Assembly (NCBI GenBank): GCA_026713545.1
Contig: JAPOOG010000077.1
Coordinates: 101,238-165,237 of the forward strand
Origin: Bryobacterales bacterium
Lineage (GTDB): Bacteria > Acidobacteriota > Terriglobia > Bryobacterales > UBA6623
Direction: 5' to 3'
Length of the DNA: 64,000 bases
Positions 36,532 to 45,319 of the stretch are shown one piece after another. Position 1 is the first letter of the stretch. Every line of letters starts with the position of its first letter. The notes under the pieces were generated by a model. The model was not told the DNA's origin. It did not search any database and saw nothing but the letters and a program-made list of their open reading frames with translations. Both the position numbers and the translations under genes were made by a program.

Positions 36532-37278
36532 CTACTTTCTCTTCCTTCGCTGAGGCGGTTGTGGCTCTTGCACAGGAGGAGGGCTCTGTTTGAAGTTGAT
36601 CACGATGTAGGTGATCACTTCGACCGGCAATCCGTTCAGGTATGTAGGCCGGTAGCGCCACTGAAGGACCGCCGCCGTAGCTGACTCCACCAACAGCGGA
36701 TGTCCCTCCAGCACCTTCAATCCCCGAATGGTTCCCTCTTTGGTGACGGTTGCCTCAAGGCGCACAGTGCCGCTGATGTCTTCCTCCACCGCCTCGACGG
36801 GATACACGGGGAGCACGCGGTTGACCAGCTTCGCTGATTGCACGTTGCCGCCGACTCGGATGGGGGCGGGCGGCGGGACGTTCTTTGTATCCGCGCGCGA
36901 AAGATCCAGGATTCCCCCGATCACCCCATCCGGGATTCCCGTTGAGATGCCTCTCAAGGTCGGTCCGGGGACCGCCTCGCCTCCATACACGATCGCATTT
37001 TCTATGGGGACCTCACTTGGCGCCTGCACAATTGCCTCGAACCGGCGCGGCAGCCTGGGAGTTGGTTTCAGGGAGCGTTGCTCCAGTGAGGGCGCCGGGG
37101 GTGGTGGAGCCACCAGCAGAATGGAGCTCGTCAATTCATACACCGGGATCTCGTAGGTGTAAATCAGCGGCAGCAGGAGTGCAGCGCCAATCAGGAACGA
37201 TTGTCCAAGCAGAGAAACCAACAGCGTCCACGGCTTGACGCCACTGCCCTCTCGATGCACGAAGGTTTGATCAAACAC
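36532..37278 (-). CDS. TonB-like energy transducer
   Basis: The 248-residue protein has one N-terminal membrane segment (LLVSLLGQSFLIGAALLLPLI), a proline-rich spacer and a C-terminal TonB fold with VNRVLPVYPVEAVEEDISGTVRLEATV, GTIRGLKVLEGHPLL and AVLQWRYRPTYLNG. TonB proteins carry proton-motive energy to outer-membrane receptors. Acidobacteria hold many such single TonB-type proteins. The codon at 37278 is GTG with no clear ribosome binding site, so the exact start is uncertain. Confidence 0.85.
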   Translation of the reverse strand: MFDQTFVHREGSGVKPWTLLVSLLGQSFLIGAALLLPLIYTYEIPVYELTSSILLVAPPPPAPSLEQRSLKPTPRLPRRFEAIVQAPSEVPIENAIVYGGEAVPGPTLRGISTGIPDGVIGGILDLSRADTKNVPPPAPIRVGGNVQSAKLVNRVLPVYPVEAVEEDISGTVRLEATVTKEGTIRGLKVLEGHPLLVESATAAVLQWRYRPTYLNGLPVEVITYIVINFKQSPPPVQEPQPPQRRKRK

Positions 37279-37391
37279 GGCAGGAACAACCGAAGGTTAC
37301 TCCCTGTAGTCGCTCCCTGGAGCTTCTTTGTTACGAAGAGGGCTCAGAAAATCGTTCGGAGATGTCGGTTTGCACGGCTGCAAGGCTCGAT

Positions 37392-38078
37392 CTAGACGAC
37401 CGATCCTTCCTGGATCTCCTCGGAATTCGTGCCCCGCTCGGTTTCTTTCGGAACACGATTCTGATCGGCTGCGGCCGCCGTATGTTCCTCTTCATCAAGC
37501 TGACGCGTTTCGCGCCAAGTGTGGGCGATGCGGTGTGCCACTGTGATGTTCGACAGTACGGCGATCACCCATAGGACAGGCGCCATGCGGTCAAAAAGCG
37601 CGCCGATGATGATCAGCACAATGCGCTCCGGCCTCTCGAGAAACCCCACCTTGCAACTCTGGATACAATTCTCGGCACGGGCGCGCGCGTAACTCGTGAG
37701 TGTCGAGCCCGTCATGACAACGGCTGTCAGAACGACATAGAAATAGCGGTTTACACTCGCGTAATACACCAGCAACCCCATCAGCAGGATCAGATCGGAA
37801 TATCGATCGAGCACCGAGTCAAGGAATCCACCGAAACGCGTCACCTTGTTGCTCTGGCGCGCGACGGGACCGTCTATCAAGTCGAATACTGCTCCGATCA
37901 CCACCACGATGCCGGCCGAGAAGAATTCGCCGCGACCGAACAACCAAGCGGCGATGCCGTTGATGCCAAGTCCCATGCAGGTCAGCAGATTGGGGTGGAC
38001 TCGGGCCCCGATCAACAGCTTGACGATCAGTCCCACGAGGTAACCTGCCGCGCTTCCGATTTTTTGGGTAACACCCAT
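37392..38078 (-). CDS. CDP-alcohol phosphatidyltransferase family protein
   Basis: The 228-residue membrane protein has the family signature DGxxARx8GxxxDxxxD as DGPVARQSNKVTRFGGFLDS followed by VLD, plus several membrane helices. Such enzymes transfer a phosphatidyl group from CDP-diacylglycerol to an alcohol (glycerol phosphate, inositol phosphate, serine and others). The acceptor cannot be deduced; similarity of layout to phosphatidylinositol-phosphate synthases is possible. The tail after the last helix is hydrophilic. It lies 35 bases after greA on the same strand. Confidence 0.9.
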   Translation of the reverse strand: MGVTQKIGSAAGYLVGLIVKLLIGARVHPNLLTCMGLGINGIAAWLFGRGEFFSAGIVVVIGAVFDLIDGPVARQSNKVTRFGGFLDSVLDRYSDLILLMGLLVYYASVNRYFYVVLTAVVMTGSTLTSYARARAENCIQSCKVGFLERPERIVLIIIGALFDRMAPVLWVIAVLSNITVAHRIAHTWRETRQLDEEEHTAAAADQNRVPKETERGTNSEEIQEGSVV

Positions 38079-38113
38079 TGTGGTTTCCAGTTCAGACCGG
38101 CGCGGTCAGTGCA

Positions 38114-38587
38114 TCAGCCATCCTGCTCGTGGATTGTCTTCAGCCTCAAAATCTCCATCTCCCGCACCCCGCCCGGAGTGCGGACCTCGGTCACATAGCC
38201 CGGTTCCTTGCCCATCAGGGCGCGGCCAATTGGTGACGTCGTTGAGATTTTTCCGTTCGGAGCATCGACGTCCTCAGACGTCACAAGGTAATATTGCATT
38301 TCCTTGTCATTGTCAATGTCGTAAACGACAACCGTCGATCCGAGTCCGACCACACCCTGACGAATCTTGGTGAGATCGACCATCCTCATGTCCGCCAAGC
38401 GCTTTTTTTTCTTTGCCAGCAGAGCACCGACATAGTCCTGGCGCTCTTTCGCCGCGGCGTATTCGGCGTTCTCACTCAAGTCACCCAGTTCGCGCGCTTG
38501 CTGGATTTCTTTCGGTAGCTCGTTCTTCAACTCGTACTCGAGCTTCCTGATCTCGTCTTCGAGCTTCTGAATAAAGTCAAAGGCCAT
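38114..38587 (-). CDS. greA: Transcription elongation factor GreA
   Basis: GreA frees backtracked RNA polymerase by stimulating transcript cleavage. The 157-residue protein has a coiled-coil N-terminal half with the acidic tip GDLSENAEYAAAKE, and a C-terminal FKBP-like half with STVVVYDIDNDKEMQYYLV and SPIGRALMGKEPG. I choose the ATG at 38587; a GTG at 38599 in the same frame is possible. A hairpin with a T run lies 40 bases ahead of the start, between it and a perfect TATAAT, suggesting that its own mRNA is attenuated. Confidence 0.95.
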   Translation of the reverse strand: MAFDFIQKLEDEIRKLEYELKNELPKEIQQARELGDLSENAEYAAAKERQDYVGALLAKKKKRLADMRMVDLTKIRQGVVGLGSTVVVYDIDNDKEMQYYLVTSEDVDAPNGKISTTSPIGRALMGKEPGYVTEVRTPGGVREMEILRLKTIHEQDG

Positions 38588-38626
38588 ACTGTCTTTCACT
38601 CACGATGGTTCGCATGCGGCGGAACG

Positions 38627-38660
38627 AAAAATACCGGTTCCGCAGGCCGCGAACCGGTAT
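38627..38660 (-). terminator. Terminator-like hairpin in the greA leader
   Basis: On the minus strand the arms ATACCGGTTC and GAACCGGTAT (perfect 10-pair stem, ten-base GC-rich loop) are followed by a run of T (38631-38627), then CG. It lies 40 bases before greA and downstream of a promoter-like sequence, with no other minus-strand gene to serve. Confidence 0.68.
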
Positions 38661-38735
38661 CGAAGAGCATTCAATGAGAAACTCCCCACCCCACTTTTCC
38701 AGGCACTCGCGGGCGCTTCCCTGTTATCCGGCTCC

Positions 38736-38741
38736 ATTATA
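38736..38741 (-). promoter_or_regulatory. Promoter candidate for greA (-10 box)
   Basis: A perfect TATAAT reads on the minus strand at 38741-38736. The -35 region at 17-18 bases is poor (CCCGAA/ACCCGA). A start at about 38729 would give a leader of ~140 bases containing the hairpin at 38660-38627. Confidence 0.5.
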
Positions 38742-38912
38742 GGATACGCTCCTGGACGTTCGGGTTGAGCGTTGGGGGTGCGACACAGAAGCAGGCATGA
38801 TGAAGGGGGAACCTTTTCCAACCCAAGGATGATCCTGAAACAGGGTGGGAGGGCTGGTGCACTGCGGATCAGCTACAATAGCGCCAGTTACCGATTCGTT
38901 CCCACAGACTTC

Positions 38913-39692
38913 ATGTTGACTCGCCGAGCCATACTCGCCGTGATCGCCACGGCCGCCTACGCCAAGCCCCACAACTACCCCATCCGCAAGCGCAAGAAGG
39001 TCGAGCGGCTGTTCAAGTCGCCCGACGGCAATCCCAACGGCCTGGAAGCAACCGCCGCGGGCCTGTGGTGCGGCGAGCAGGTGACGGACCGGGCGCATCT
39101 GCTCGACTGGGAAACCGGCCAGCCTCTCGCCTCCTACGAAACGCAGTCGTCGAACACGAGCGGCATTGCGGCCGGCGGCGGGGTTGTGTGGATGGCCGCG
39201 AACGGGCCGGCGGGGGGGCGTCCTGCGCGGCCTCATGATGTGAAGAAGGGGGGCCGGATCGTCAAGCTGGAGATCGAGACGGGCCGCCATGTGAAAAACT
39301 ATCGGACCCCCAACGGGGGAGGCGTGCACGGCGTGCTGTGGGCGCAGGATTCACTGTGGATCACGCAATTCGGTCCGAACAAGAACGTCACGCAGACCGA
39401 CGCCGATCTGCGGGTTCAGCATTCATTCCCGGTGCCGCTGGGGCGAGCCCACGGGCTGGGCTGGGACGGAGCGCATATCTGGTGCATGTTCTCGAACGAT
39501 TTCCGCATATTGAAGTTCGACATCGAGAGCGGGCAGGTGCTGGAAGCGATTCAACTCAACCGGGATGATCCGGACCCGCATGGCATGACCTGGTGGCACG
39601 GCAGCCTGTACTACTGCGACGCGGGCATTGCCCCGGGGCATCGACAGAATACCAGCCCCTACGCCGGCTACATCTGTAAGATCCATGCCTGA
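38913..39692 (+). CDS. Exported protein with propeller-like repeats
   Basis: From the ATG at 38913 the protein has 259 residues and begins MLTRRAILAVIATAAYA, a signal peptide with an RR that could be Tat-directed. The rest has WGLW-type repeats: GLEATAAGLWCGEQ, GIAAGGGVVWMAA, GVHGVLWAQDSLWITQF, GLGWDGAHIWCMF and GMTWWHGSLYYCDAG, spaced about 40-45 residues apart as blades of a beta-propeller of the glutaminyl-cyclase or YVTN kind. I do not recognise a named family. It is alone, between greA (divergent) and the RodZ-like gene. Confidence 0.75.
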   Translation: MLTRRAILAVIATAAYAKPHNYPIRKRKKVERLFKSPDGNPNGLEATAAGLWCGEQVTDRAHLLDWETGQPLASYETQSSNTSGIAAGGGVVWMAANGPAGGRPARPHDVKKGGRIVKLEIETGRHVKNYRTPNGGGVHGVLWAQDSLWITQFGPNKNVTQTDADLRVQHSFPVPLGRAHGLGWDGAHIWCMFSNDFRILKFDIESGQVLEAIQLNRDDPDPHGMTWWHGSLYYCDAGIAPGHRQNTSPYAGYICKIHA

Positions 39693-39782
39693 TGGACTGA
39701 CCACCGATTACTCCTCCACATTGTTGTCGTGCAACTCATCGTTTCTCGTGCCGCTTAGACTGGGCACTGTGCTGTAATTACT

Positions 39783-40712
39783 GTGATGTTTGCGCCACAT
39801 GGCAACTTCGGAGAGTGCTTGAGGGACGAGCGAGAGTCCCGTGGGATCACGCTCCAGGAGATTTCGGCCCGCACCCGCATTAGCGTACGATTTCTGACGG
39901 CGATCGAGGAAGAAGAATTCGGCATCCTCCCGGGCGGCATCTTTAGCTTAGGCTTCGTCCGACAGTATGCTCATCATGTCGGTCTCGACTCGGATGCAGT
40001 CGCTGAGTGTTTCAAGACACTCACGCACCCCGCTACGCCCGATACGTTTTCTTGGGAGGAGAACCGAGACGATCATGGCTCGACGTGGGTCGAGTGCATC
40101 GTGGACCGTGCACGGGAGTATCAGATCACCGGCCCGATCATCGTGACGATGCTTCTCTCATTCATCGTAGGCGCGGTCATGTGGATGCAGTGGGATTCGG
40201 ATTCCAGCTTGGCCACTATCGACCAGAGTCTTTTCGAGGAAGGGCGGCCGTCGCCGGAGTTGCCTTCGACACCGGCAGGTGCGGCTTCTCCGACGACGGT
40301 CGATGTTCGTCCTTACGTTGAAAACAAACCGGTGAAAGCGGTCAATGTGCGGCTTTCCATTTCGGAGACGGTTTGGATCCGTGCTTTGGCGGATGGCGAG
40401 CGGGTCTTCCAGCGAACATTCCACCCCGGTGAATCGCGTCAAGTCGAAGCTGACGAACACGTTAGTTTGTTGGTGGGGAATGCCGGCGGCGTCTCGCTTT
40501 CCCTCAATGGCAAACCGATACCCCCCATCGGCTCCTCCGGACAGGTACGTAGGGTTCTTCTGACTGTTGGTGGAATGAAGATCCTTGCGCCCCCGCCCCC
40601 CGCAACTGAGAACAAAGACGAAAGGGATTCGCCGAGGGCCCAGCGGCTACAGGCATCCAATCAATCTGTAGACAACCAGCCAACTCGGGCAAGCATTGCG
40701 CCGTCTCCCTAG
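39783..40712 (+). CDS. RodZ-like helix-turn-helix membrane protein
   Basis: The 309-residue protein opens with a helix-turn-helix of RodZ type (ECLRDERESRGITLQEISARTRIS, FLTAIEEEEFGILPGGIFSLGFVRQYA), has one membrane helix (about 121-138, IIVTMLLSFIVGAVMWMQW), a Ser/Pro linker and a periplasmic beta domain like DUF4115 (WIRALADGERVFQRTFHPGE, VGNAGGVSLSLNGKPIP). RodZ links MreB to the wall machinery and sets rod shape. The start at 39783 is followed at once by a second Met codon. It precedes the enolase-superfamily gene. Confidence 0.87.
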   Translation: MMFAPHGNFGECLRDERESRGITLQEISARTRISVRFLTAIEEEEFGILPGGIFSLGFVRQYAHHVGLDSDAVAECFKTLTHPATPDTFSWEENRDDHGSTWVECIVDRAREYQITGPIIVTMLLSFIVGAVMWMQWDSDSSLATIDQSLFEEGRPSPELPSTPAGAASPTTVDVRPYVENKPVKAVNVRLSISETVWIRALADGERVFQRTFHPGESRQVEADEHVSLLVGNAGGVSLSLNGKPIPPIGSSGQVRRVLLTVGGMKILAPPPPATENKDERDSPRAQRLQASNQSVDNQPTRASIAPSP

Positions 40713-40749
40713 CACGTTGACTTTGCTTCCCGCCTCCGGAGGTTTCACG

Positions 40750-41973
40750 ATGAAGACCACTCGCCGTAGATTCGGCTTGACAATGACCGGCGGAGGGATG
40801 GCTTTGACCTCCGGTTTGGAGTCCGCCGCCCACGCCGCGCGAGGCAGGGGGACTCGTATCAAGAAGGTCGATGTCATTCCGGTCGGCATCGAGTTTCGCA
40901 CGACGTTCAATATCGGTGTCGGCAAGGTCGGTGGAAAAGGAGTCCCTGGGAAGTACGTCTACGTCAAGGCAACCACTGACGACGGCCGTGTTGGTTGGGG
41001 CGCTACGACTACAGTTCCCAATTGGAGCTACGAGACCGTGGAAGCCGTCGTGGGAACGCTTGAGCAGCACCTAGCACCTCTGGCGATCGGCCGTACGCCG
41101 TTCGAGTTGAACGCCCTCAAGAAGGAGATGGATGCGAAGATCCGCCCCGCCGTCAGTAACGGGGCGCCCTTCGCGAAAAGCGCGCTGGAAATTGCCTTTC
41201 TCGATTTGGCCGGACAGATCACGGACCAACCTCTACATGCGCTTCTGGGCGGCAAGGTGTACGACACGATCGATCTTTGCTACGCAGTCAGCATCGACGA
41301 GCCCGAGGCGATGGCGGCGGAGGTCAAACGTTGGCCGGCTTGTTGGTGCTTCAAGGTCAAGGTTTCGGGTGACACCGACACGGACCTTGTCCGCCTCCGC
41401 GCGATCAGTGATGCCCGCCCCGATGCCGTCATCTGGTTGGATGCGAACCAGTCGTACCAACCGATAGAGCTCGAACGGTTCCTTCAGGCATTGCCCGTGT
41501 TTGACAAGATCCGTTGCTTCGAGCAGCCTGTCCGCAGCGAAGACTGGCTTGGGTTACGGCGTGCCAGGGATAAGAGCCCTTACCCCGTAGCGATCGATGA
41601 AGGCTGCTTCTCGTCGTTTGATGTAGCCCGCATGTCTCGTTTGGATGCTGCCGACCTGGTAGTGCTCAAAGTCCCGAAAAGTGGCGGTGTCACGAACTGC
41701 TACAAGAGCGCCGTCGTCTCCGAGGCGCACGGACTGGGATTGCTCGGCAGCGGACTGACCGATGCAGGCGTGAGCTTCATGGCGGCGATCCATCTCTATT
41801 CGACTCTCGATTTGCTGTTACCGCCGGAACTCAACGGCCCGCAGTTCTTGACGTCCATGATGGCCGGCGGCATTGAGCAGAACGGCGTAACGGTCACGGT
41901 TCCCGACAAGCCCGGTCTCGGCATCACGGTTCCCGAAGACCAGCTACGAGACAACCAACTCAAACTGGGCTAA
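40750..41973 (+). CDS. Tat-exported enolase-superfamily protein (muconate lactonizing subgroup)
   Basis: The ATG at 40750 gives 407 residues starting MKTTRRRFGLTMTGGG, a twin-arginine signal ending near AAHAA. The enolase fold follows, with the KxK pair in FKVKV (Lys202/204), metal ligands Asp231 (WLDANQ), Glu258 (CFEQP) and Asp283 (AIDEG), and the facing Lys307 in VLKVPKSGG. Lys on both sides of the site is the mark of the muconate cycloisomerase/dipeptide epimerase/o-succinylbenzoate synthase subgroup. Most of these are cytoplasmic, so export is unusual. Substrate unknown. It follows the RodZ-like gene by 37 bases. Confidence 0.87.
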   Translation: MKTTRRRFGLTMTGGGMALTSGLESAAHAARGRGTRIKKVDVIPVGIEFRTTFNIGVGKVGGKGVPGKYVYVKATTDDGRVGWGATTTVPNWSYETVEAVVGTLEQHLAPLAIGRTPFELNALKKEMDAKIRPAVSNGAPFAKSALEIAFLDLAGQITDQPLHALLGGKVYDTIDLCYAVSIDEPEAMAAEVKRWPACWCFKVKVSGDTDTDLVRLRAISDARPDAVIWLDANQSYQPIELERFLQALPVFDKIRCFEQPVRSEDWLGLRRARDKSPYPVAIDEGCFSSFDVARMSRLDAADLVVLKVPKSGGVTNCYKSAVVSEAHGLGLLGSGLTDAGVSFMAAIHLYSTLDLLLPPELNGPQFLTSMMAGGIEQNGVTVTVPDKPGLGITVPEDQLRDNQLKLG

Positions 41974-42047
41974 CCACATTCGAGGGTCATTCCGCGCAAG
42001 ATAGAATGGAACTGTAACTTCCAGGGAACGTCGTCATGCATCGCTGC

Positions 42048-42124
42048 GGGCCCGTAGCTCAGCCGGATAGAGCGGCCGCCTCCTAAGCGGCAGGCCGGGG
42101 GTTCGAATCCCTCCGGGCTCGCCA
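42048..42124 (+). tRNA. tRNA-Arg(CCT)
   Basis: The 77-base sequence folds as a tRNA: acceptor arms GGGCCCG and CGGGCTC, D stem GCTC/GAGC, anticodon stem GCCGC/GCGGC around loop CTCCTAA, T stem GGGGG/CCCTC around TTCGAAT, discriminator G and an encoded CCA. The anticodon CCT reads AGG (Arg). The 267 bases after it to the next gene hold no feature. Confidence 0.96.
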
Positions 42125-42391
42125 TGACTTTTTCTTCCTCCGTCGAGCAGTAATTCCCAGGTCTCCTGGATCGACGTTCTTGCAACCTGTGATCTGAAGC
42201 ATAATTGGGCCACTGGTTTTTCTGCCTGTCTGCCAAGACTCTGGTTCAGACGGCAGCCGAACGATTTACGACCCGCTACTGATGACACGGCTGGTTACGC
42301 GTTGCACAAGATTGCATTACCGGATGGCATGGCTTACGCCCGGTGCGGCTCCGGGCGGCTTATCCTGTTGGGGGCAGGAGGACAATGAGAC

Positions 42392-43534
42392 ATGCCACTG
42401 AACATGCTGGGCGCCTACGGAGACTGGGCGGCGGGGATCGTCGGCGAAGAGCCTCCGCAGCTTTCGTTTCGCAGAGCCGAGCACAATCATCCGGACTCCT
42501 GGCGGCGCGAGGCGCGGGCCCGCTACCGCGATTGTCTGTTGCAGACGGATGCCGGTGGGACGCCTCGGCCGACCCTGCAACATCAGCTCGAACACGACGG
42601 ATTGGAAATCGAACATCTCAGCTGGCAATTGCCCTACGGCCCTCCGACCGAAGCATTGTTCCTCAAGCCTGCCGGCGCCAAGGGCCGGCTGCCCGGCGTT
42701 GTGGGGCTACATGATCATGGCGGCAACAAGTACTTCGGAACTCGCAAAATTACTCGTATGGGCGACGACCTGCACCCGGTCATGCGACGCCACCAGGACG
42801 ACTATTACGGTGGTAAGGCCTGGGCCAACGAATTGGCGAAGCGCGGCTACGCCGTTCTCGTGCATGATACCTTCACATTTGCCAGCCGCCGTATGCGGGC
42901 GGCCGATCTGCCCGAGGTCATCAAGGACGGCCTCACGGAAGTCAACCCCGAATCCGAAGAAGAAATCAAGCGGTACAACGAATTCGCCAGAGAGCATGAA
43001 CACCTGATCGCGAAGAGTCTTTTTTGCGCCGGGACAACTTGGCCCGGAATCTTTTGCGCCGAGGATCAGCGGGCGCTCGACTATCTCTGCTCGCGTCCCG
43101 AGGTGGATGCCGATCGGGTCGGATGCTGCGGCCTTTCCGGAGGCGGGTTACGCACCGTCTATCTGACCGGCATCGACGAGCGCATTCGCTGTGCCTGCAC
43201 GGTCGGCATGATGACCACTTGGCGCGATTATCTGCTCAACAAGTGCTACACCCACACCTGGATGATCTACATTCCTGGTCTTGCGCCTTTCCTCGATTAC
43301 CCGGAGATCCTCGGACTTACTGTGCCCAATCCGGTCCTAGTGCTCAATAACCGCGAGGACCCACTCTTCACCATGTCCGAGATGGAACGGGCCGACCGAA
43401 TTCTAAAGGATGTCTATCGCAAGGCCGACGCCGCCGACCACTACCGTGGCAGCTTTTACTCCGGTCCTCACAAGTTCGACCTTGAGATGCAGCAAGAGGC
43501 CTTCGAGTGGTTTGACCGTTGGCTGAAAACGTAG
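42392..43534 (+). CDS. Alpha/beta hydrolase (dienelactone hydrolase/acetylxylan esterase-like)
   Basis: The 380-residue protein has no signal peptide. The alpha/beta-hydrolase core shows LPGVVGLHDHGGNKYFG (oxyanion region), the nucleophile elbow CGLSGGG, a likely acid in VLNNREDPLFT and the His in YSGPHKFD. Length and the WANELAKRGYAVLVHDTF strand resemble abhydrolase_7/dienelactone-hydrolase-like proteins, often esterases for carbohydrates. AGGAGG lies 12 bases before the start. An ATG at 42384 in another frame sits closer to it, but that frame has no protein-like content. Confidence 0.85.
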   Translation: MPLNMLGAYGDWAAGIVGEEPPQLSFRRAEHNHPDSWRREARARYRDCLLQTDAGGTPRPTLQHQLEHDGLEIEHLSWQLPYGPPTEALFLKPAGAKGRLPGVVGLHDHGGNKYFGTRKITRMGDDLHPVMRRHQDDYYGGKAWANELAKRGYAVLVHDTFTFASRRMRAADLPEVIKDGLTEVNPESEEEIKRYNEFAREHEHLIAKSLFCAGTTWPGIFCAEDQRALDYLCSRPEVDADRVGCCGLSGGGLRTVYLTGIDERIRCACTVGMMTTWRDYLLNKCYTHTWMIYIPGLAPFLDYPEILGLTVPNPVLVLNNREDPLFTMSEMERADRILKDVYRKADAADHYRGSFYSGPHKFDLEMQQEAFEWFDRWLKT

Positions 43535-43593
43535 CGGTCAGCCTGGTTCTGGGAAGCAGTCAATCGAGATTATTGATCCGGACGACTGCTCGA

Positions 43594-44631
43594 TTACTCG
43601 AGATCGAGGTTGTAGCGTTTGCCGGTTTCGACGATCGCCGTCCAGGTTGCGTCGTGGATGGGGATGCCGTCCTTCTCGCGCTTTGCCTGCGTCCGCTGCT
43701 CGGGCTCACCGGCGACGAGGATTTCGGACACGCCATCCGCCTTGCGGCTGCTCTTGATCCAATCGATCAGGTCCCCGACATCACGGTCGAAATCACTCCT
43801 GCAGCGAATCCGGTGAATGTCGATGATCGTTGCCCAGAACGAATTACCGACTCGCTTGATGCCTTGCCGCGTGCAGCCGGCACCCGACAGCGCACCGGCA
43901 AGGATGTCCGAAGCGAGACCCAGCGCGAAACCTTTGTGACCCGCGATGGGAAGAATCGCCCCTTCGGGAGGACCATAGAACTCGCTGGCATCCGTGGTCG
44001 GCCGACCCTCAGCGTCGATGATTGATCTCTCTGGCGCGGGCTGACCGGCCGTGCGAAAGTTGCGGAGCTTCCCCTCCGCGACGACGCAGGTCGAGATGTC
44101 GACGATGATGTGGTCTCCTCCGGGGCGGGGAATGCCGATTGCAATCGGGTTTGCTGAAAGCCGCCGGTCGATCCCACCGAACGGAGCCACCAAGCTCCCC
44201 GCGCCGTGTGTGTTCAGAAACAGGATGGATGCGAGGCCAGCTTCCGCCACCATGATCGGATAGTCTCCGGCGCGTCCGATGTGAGAGCATCGACGAGCCG
44301 AGATGCTCGCAACTCCGGACTTGGCCGCTTTCTCGATTCCTACCTCCATCGCCTTGCGCGCCATTACTTGGCCGAAGCCCCAATCGCCGTCAATCACTGC
44401 AAACGCGTCGGCTTCCATGACGACTCGGAATTCGGCCTTGACGTTGACATCACCCTTCTCCATCCAGCGCACATAGCTCGGGATGCGCATGACGCCATGC
44501 GAATCGTGACCGGCCAGATTCGCGTTGACCAGCGCGTCGGCTACGATCCGAGCATCTTCCGAACGGGCGCCGGCGGCCACGAAAATATCCCGTGAAGTGG
44601 ACTTGAGCCGGTCTGCGGTGAACGTAGGCAT
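43594..44631 (-). CDS. Malate/L-lactate/ureidoglycolate dehydrogenase family protein
   Basis: The 345-residue protein is of the Ldh_2 type, an NAD(P)-dependent 2-hydroxyacid dehydrogenase unrelated to classical LDH. Typical segments are NLAGHDSHGVMRIPSYV with the catalytic His, VIDGDWGFGQVMARKAM, HIGRAGDYPIMVAEAG, FGGIDRRLSANPIAIGIP and LPIAGHKGFALGLASDILAGALSGA. Members act on malate, sulfolactate, ureidoglycolate or similar acids; none can be singled out. It lies just downstream of the heme-oxygenase-fold gene on the minus strand. Confidence 0.9.
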   Translation of the reverse strand: MPTFTADRLKSTSRDIFVAAGARSEDARIVADALVNANLAGHDSHGVMRIPSYVRWMEKGDVNVKAEFRVVMEADAFAVIDGDWGFGQVMARKAMEVGIEKAAKSGVASISARRCSHIGRAGDYPIMVAEAGLASILFLNTHGAGSLVAPFGGIDRRLSANPIAIGIPRPGGDHIIVDISTCVVAEGKLRNFRTAGQPAPERSIIDAEGRPTTDASEFYGPPEGAILPIAGHKGFALGLASDILAGALSGAGCTRQGIKRVGNSFWATIIDIHRIRCRSDFDRDVGDLIDWIKSSRKADGVSEILVAGEPEQRTQAKREKDGIPIHDATWTAIVETGKRYNLDLE

Positions 44632-44725
44632 TGCGCGGTAATTCCTTGGTCGGTGACCAGTGTCGGAAACGGTTTGCGAGACGACCGCCGCCCCCGGTGA
44701 GTCCGCGGACGGCTCGTCTACGCCT

Positions 44726-45319
44726 TCACTGCAGGTTGACGGCGTGCCGCTTATACAACTCGTCCAATGCGGCTCGAAGCGATCGGCACATCGTCTCGCA
44801 AGCTTCGGCCGCTATGCGCTGTTCGCCTGGCGACAGCGCTGCGATCCGGTCCAACAGCAGTCGCGGCTCTCCATCATCGTTCTGATGCACTTCGAAGTAG
44901 GTTTCCGCCTTGGCCGATACATCGTAGTGGTCCCGAAGACCCTTCAGTTTGGAGCGGGATGTAGCCGGCTGCTGAGCTTCAAAGGCGTAGAGCGCACCCA
45001 ACGAAGAAGCTCCGTTATCGAACAACCGATCCGCTGTCTCCCGCAGCCTTATGACGGCATCCGTCCGTGGTGAACCAACCTCTGTTCCGAAAGCAGCAGC
45101 GAAGTCACTCCAAAGTCCGGCATGCTCCCGTTCCATCGCCGCAGTGGCAGAGTCTCCATGGCCATTCCAACCCTTGGCAATCAGCGCAATAAAGGCCCCG
45201 TACTCTCGGGCGTAGTCACGCAAAGCTTCGATCGGCAGTGTTCCGGCGCTCCATGCCTGGTAGAACTCGCTGTCGAGTAGATTCCAGTGGCGAATCGATT
45301 CATTCAAACGGGTTTCCAT
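44726..45319 (-). CDS. Heme-oxygenase-fold protein (CADD/TenA-like)
   Basis: The 197-residue helical protein shows EREHAGLW, ALYAFEAQQPATSRSKLKGL and AETYFEVHQNDD, which align with the helices that hold the di-iron site in CADD-type heme-oxygenase-like oxidases. Glu and His ligands of the first helices and the His and Asp of the HxxxD part are present, but the final His three residues after the Asp is Pro. Known relatives make p-aminobenzoate or alkenes, or oxidise amines; TenA and PqqC share the fold. AGGAGG lies 11 bases from the ATG and 8 bases from a TTG one codon upstream, so either start is possible. Confidence 0.75.
   Translation of the reverse strand: METRLNESIRHWNLLDSEFYQAWSAGTLPIEALRDYAREYGAFIALIAKGWNGHGDSATAAMEREHAGLWSDFAAAFGTEVGSPRTDAVIRLRETADRLFDNGASSLGALYAFEAQQPATSRSKLKGLRDHYDVSAKAETYFEVHQNDDGEPRLLLDRIAALSPGEQRIAAEACETMCRSLRAALDELYKRHAVNLQ

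Noticed and set aside
41990-42047. Promoter for tRNA-Arg
   Set aside because: TAGAAT at 42002-42007 is well placed, but the -35 region is too poor to support a call.
42343-42714. Open frame with an ATG at 42384 closer to AGGAGG than the hydrolase start
   Set aside because: The hydrolase frame has a full set of family motifs; the other frame has Arg-rich, featureless content.
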